In this document: positions 61,206-64,000 of the stretch, one piece after another | Numbering within the stretch: position 1 is the stretch's first letter | Layout of the letters: each line of letters begins with the position of its first letter | NCBI GenBank assembly: GCA_022567305.1 | Contig: JADFHF010000001.1 | Coordinates: forward strand, 149,381 to 213,380 | Reading direction: 5' to 3' | Source of the DNA: Bacteroidota bacterium | Lineage (GTDB): Bacteria > Bacteroidota > Rhodothermia > Rhodothermales > UBA10348 | Length of the DNA stretch: 64,000 nt | Position numbers and translations under genes: made by a program | Notes under the pieces: generated by a model | What the model saw: the letters and a program-made list of their open reading frames with translations, nothing else | Database searches by the model: none | Told to the model about the DNA's origin: nothing

Positions 61206-64000
61206 TCAATCGACCACGTGCATGAGTCTGGAAAAGACCCCGTTGGGAGTCACGAGCCGGTATGCATACACACCGCTAGACAACTCGCCGAGATGTAGCC
61301 GTTTTCGGTAGTGCCCGGCAGGCATCTCGTCGTCGAAGAGAACACGGACTTGACGTCCCATAAGATCATAGACGACGAGGGATACGTGCCCTTCTGTTGA
61401 TATCCCAAACGAAAAAGTCGTCTGCCCTCGAAACGGGTTCGGGTAATTCGAATTCAGGTAGGGGGTATCTTCGATGACAAACGTCTTTGGGTCCGAAGAA
61501 GGCGACAGATTCCCGAAAGCATCTGTATGTACGGCGGTAATAATGTGAGTCGCTTCACTCAACGGGCTCGTCAGCTGTATCGACCAGACACCGCCCGTGA
61601 CGGTGGCCGTCGGTGTCAGGATACCATCGACGTTGGACGTGAGTGTGATGGTTCCGCCGTCTTCACTCGCGGTCCCCGAAATCACGGGGGTCGTGTCGTT
61701 CGTCGGCGAAGCGGGCGTGGTGATGATGGGCGTCGCAGGCCCGGTTCTGTCGATCGTCAGACTGAGCGTATTGGAGACCAGATTGTTCGTCCCCGCGACA
61801 TCGGTGAGCTGATCGGCTGCGATGCTGACTGTGAGCGATTCTCCATCGTTCGGCACTGCAACCTCGAACGTGAAGTGTCGATTATCTCCCGTGTTGACGA
61901 GGTTTTGGGCGGTGCCGCTCGAGATGCTCACGTCACTGAGCGCGAAGGTGGCCGTGTCGATGGCCTCGCCGAAGTCAATGGTAATCATCACGGGACCCGT
62001 ATTCGGAAGACCTGACATCGCAGAAGCAATCGTAGGTGTTGGAGGCGTAATGTCGATCCTAATACTTCTCGCAACAGAGGAAGGAGACAGATTCCCAGCC
62101 GCGTCGGTATGAGTCGCCGTAATCGCGTGGGTCGCCTCGCTGAGCTCGCTCGTCAGCTGAATCGACCAGTTACCACCCGTGACGGTAGCCGTCGCGATGA
62201 GCATGCCATCGATATCGGATAGGAGTGTGATCGTGCCACCGTCCTCGCTCGCCGTTCCCGAAATCACGGGGGTCGTATCGTTCGTCGGCGACGGGGGCTG
62301 TATAATAACGGGTACCGCTGGAGGCGCTCCGTCGATGGCCAAATTGACGGTGTTTGATTCTAGATTGTTCGTACCTGCGGCATCGGTGAGCCGATCGGCA
62401 GCGATGCTCACCTCGAGCAACGCCCCTTCTGTAGGCGATGCAACCTCAAACGTGAAGTGCTGATCATCTCCGGAGTTGACGAGGATCTGCGCGGTCCCGC
62501 TCGATATGGAGATGTCTCCGAGGTCGAAAGTGGTGGTGTCGATCGCCTCGCCGAAATCAATGGAAAACGGTACCTGTTTCACATTCGTCGGACTAGTCAT
62601 TGGCGACGCGATTGTTGGTGTTGGAGGCGTAGTGTCAACAACCAGTACCATCGCATCTGAAGCGAGAGACGTATTTCCTGCTGCATCGGTATGGATCGCG
62701 GTAATGGAGTAGATCGCTTCATTCAGCTCGCTCGTCAGCTGAATCGACCAGGCGCCATCGGTGACGGTGGCCGTCGGTGCGAGCACGTCGTTGATGTCGG
62801 TGGCCGTCAGTGCGAGCACATTGTCGATCTCGGATATGAGTGTGACTGTGCCGCCGTCTTCGCTTGCGGTCCCTGAGATCACGGGGGTCGTGTCGTTCGT
62901 CGGCGACGAGGGCGCGGTAATCGCGGGCGCCGCCGGTGGCGATCTATCGATGGCCAGATTGATGGTGTTTGATGCGAGATTCATCGTGCCCCAAACGTTA
63001 GTGAGAGCATCGGCTGCGATACGTATCGCGAGTAGTTCCCCATCGGTGGGCGCGGCGACTTCGAGCGTGAAGTTCTGATCGTCGCCCGTGTTGACGAGGT
63101 TCTGCGCGGTGCCGCTCGAGACGCTCACGTCACTGAGTGTGAAAGTGGCCGTGTCGATGGCTTCGCCGAAGTTGACGGTCACGGGGACGGGGTCGGCGTT
63201 CGTGGGACTCGTCTCGACGGACGCGATGACGGGCATTGGAGCGGTCGTGTCAATGACCAGTAGCGTCGCACCTGACACAATCGATGTATTACCCGCCGCG
63301 TCGGTACAAATAGCGGTAATGGAGTGGGTTCCCTCGCTGAGCGCGCTTGTCAACTGAATCGACCAGGCGCCGCCTGCGACGGTCGCCGTCGGCGCGAGCA
63401 CGCCGTCGATATCGGATATGAGCGTGATCGTGCCTCCGTCCTCGCTCGCGGTCCCTGAAATCACGGGGGTCGTGTCGTTCGTCGATGAAGCGGGCGCGGT
63501 AATGGCGGGCGCCGCCGGGGCGCTCGTGTCGACGACGAGCGTCACGGACGTCGAAGCCCCGGACGTATTGCCGGCGGCGTCGGTATGGGTGGCCGTAATC
63601 GCGTGGGTCCCCTCGGTGAGCACCGTGGTGAGCGTAATCGACCAGGCGCCAGTGGCGACGCTTGTCGTCGGCGCGAGCACGCCGTCGAGGTCGGAGGTGA
63701 GCGTGATCGTGCCGCCGTCTTCGCTCGCGGTCCCTGAAATCACGGGGGTCGTATCGTTCGTGGGCGACGAGAGCGTGGTGATGGTGGGCGCCGCCGGAGT
63801 CGTTGTGTCAATGACCAGTGGCGTCGCACCTGACACAATCGATGTATTACCCGCCGCGTCGGTATAAATAGCGGTAATGGAGTGGGTCCCCTCGCTGAGC
63901 GCGCTGGTCAACTGAATCGACCAGGCGCCGCCTGCGACGGTGCCTGTCGGCGCGAGCACACCGTCGATATCGGATATGAGTGTGATTGTGCCGCCGTCTT
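61206..64000 (-). CDS. Giant surface protein with alternating Ig-like repeats and type IX sorting tail, 5' end outside window
   Basis: The 3' part of a long exported protein; the frame is open to the window edge. It alternates two bacterial Ig-like modules. Module one repeats SPTNDTTPVISGTASEDGGT, then a strand pair with LAPTATVTGGAWSIQLTS and HTDAAGN; five copies plus one partial are visible. Module two carries VNFGEAIDTATFTLSDVSVS, SSGTAQNLVNTGDDQNF and ISIAADxLTDxxGTNNLxSNT; three copies are visible. After the last module comes a type IX C-terminal sorting domain: YLNSNYPNPFRGQTTFSFGI, then VSLVVYDLMGRQVRVL and LSSGVYAYRL. Such proteins are attached to or released from the outer membrane by the type IX system and usually act as adhesins. 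The DNA repeats are strongly homogenised. Confidence 0.9.
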   Translation of the reverse strand, partial: DGGTITLISDIDGVLAPTGTVAGGAWSIQLTSALSEGTHSITAIYTDAAGNTSIVSGATPLVIDTTTPAAPTITTLSSPTNDTTPVISGTASEDGGTITLTSDLDGVLAPTTSVATGAWSITLTTVLTEGTHAITATHTDAAGNTSGASTSVTLVVDTSAPAAPAITAPASSTNDTTPVISGTASEDGGTITLISDIDGVLAPTATVAGGAWSIQLTSALSEGTHSITAICTDAAGNTSIVSGATLLVIDTTAPMPVIASVETSPTNADPVPVTVNFGEAIDTATFTLSDVSVSSGTAQNLVNTGDDQNFTLEVAAPTDGELLAIRIAADALTNVWGTMNLASNTINLAIDRSPPAAPAITAPSSPTNDTTPVISGTASEDGGTVTLISEIDNVLALTATDINDVLAPTATVTDGAWSIQLTSELNEAIYSITAIHTDAAGNTSLASDAMVLVVDTTPPTPTIASPMTSPTNVKQVPFSIDFGEAIDTTTFDLGDISISSGTAQILVNSGDDQHFTFEVASPTEGALLEVSIAADRLTDAAGTNNLESNTVNLAIDGAPPAVPVIIQPPSPTNDTTPVISGTASEDGGTITLLSDIDGMLIATATVTGGNWSIQLTSELSEATHAITATHTDAAGNLSPSSVARSIRIDITPPTPTIASAMSGLPNTGPVMITIDFGEAIDTATFALSDVSISSGTAQNLVNTGDNRHFTFEVAVPNDGESLTVSIAADQLTDVAGTNNLVSNTLSLTIDRTGPATPIITTPASPTNDTTPVISGTASEDGGTITLTSNVDGILTPTATVTGGVWSIQLTSPLSEATHIITAVHTDAFGNLSPSSDPKTFVIEDTPYLNSNYPNPFRGQTTFSFGISTEGHVSLVVYDLMGRQVRVLFDDEMPAGHYRKRLHLGELSSGVYAYRLVTPNGVFSRLMHVVD
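61540..64000. repeat. Long DNA repeat array coding for Ig-like modules
   Basis: Recurring segments of about 250-300 nt with high similarity, for example the ISGTASEDGG-coding stretch (GTGCCGCCGTCTTCGCTCGC and close variants at 61648, 62237, 62850, 63437, 63710 and at the window end). The copies differ mainly in silent or conservative positions. Such arrays vary in copy number between strains and are hard to assemble, so the number of modules is uncertain. Confidence 0.75.
62766..62831. repeat. 33-nt tandem duplication within one Ig module
   Basis: Two 33-nt units (62766-62798 and 62799-62831) starting GGTGGCCGTCGGTGCGAGCA and GGTGGCCGTCAGTGCGAGCA are adjacent. Other modules of the array have one unit here. 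The duplication adds eleven residues (DINDVLAPTAT repeated as IDNVLALTAT) to that module. It looks recent, because the copies are still nearly identical. Confidence 0.75.

Noticed and set aside
61597..63867. Many plus-strand frames antisense to the Ig-repeat gene, each like MTVAVG-PPSSLAVPEITGV
   Set aside because: These are identical mirror readings of the repeat modules, not genes.
1..64000. Search by eye for tRNA, rRNA, CRISPR arrays, transposases, integrases and prophage genes
   Set aside because: Nothing convincing was found. Weakly folded RNAs could be missed without covariance-model searches.

Overview
The window reads as one contiguous piece of bacterial chromosome, probably from the Rhodothermia/Balneolia side of Bacteroidota; this placement is inferred from gene content, not from a marker gene. 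The supporting signs are paired MacB/FtsX permeases of the Bacteroidota type, a C-terminal type IX secretion sorting domain with a YPNPF motif and a LSSGVYAYRL ending (61206-64000), many Sec lipoproteins, a DUF2652 protein, DUF1800/DUF1501 pairs, a TonB with a proline-rich linker, and weak or absent Shine-Dalgarno sequences before many starts. No rRNA, tRNA, CRISPR array, insertion sequence or prophage gene was seen.

Layout. 1-4312: two minus-strand MacB-like permeases, the first cut by the window edge. 4597-5901: a Tat-exported PLP-dependent class V aminotransferase. 5911-14862: a DNA-processing block with RmuC, AddA and AddB helicase-nucleases on the minus strand and a divergent DEDDh exonuclease with an ExoX-like tail. 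14931-16155: small membrane proteins. 16228-18528: gluconate dehydrogenase subunit 3-like protein plus a GMC oxidoreductase carrying a ferredoxin-type cysteine motif. 18532-23184: TauE/SafE permease, DUF2652-SRPBCC protein, serine beta-lactamase-like hydrolase, TonB. 23406-29118: YjbQ, small lipoproteins, a DUF3179 lipoprotein with an outer-membrane-like partner, and a truncated Ser/Thr kinase. 29223-31474: OmpR-type two-component system. 31660-38174: secreted TPR protein, a broken DinB gene, a Kelch lipoprotein, an S9 peptidase and an esterase-TPR protein.

38360-54928 is the most unusual part. Two DUF1800 paralogues are each preceded by an almost identical 89-nt leader. Two long RTX-repeat proteins with N-terminal signal peptides are also paralogues of each other. 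A DUF1501 protein follows the second DUF1800 gene, and a flippase-like protein, a UPF0182 protein and an ion-transporter-superfamily permease lie between them. I infer a duplicated cell-surface module; its function is unknown.

55228-58049 is a xylulokinase-xylose isomerase operon, with two adjacent perfect palindromes in the region it shares with the second RTX gene. 58254-60590 is a secreted FG-GAP/choice-of-anchor-B fusion. 60705-61079 is a small membrane protein. 61206 to the end is a long surface protein built of alternating Ig-like repeats with a type IX sorting tail, continuing past the window.

Several intergenic regions hold long perfect or near-perfect inverted repeats (4527, 13891, 23348, 31554, 46969, 54966, 61087) that no gene explains. 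Coding starts given below are choices made by eye; alternatives are stated where they matter.
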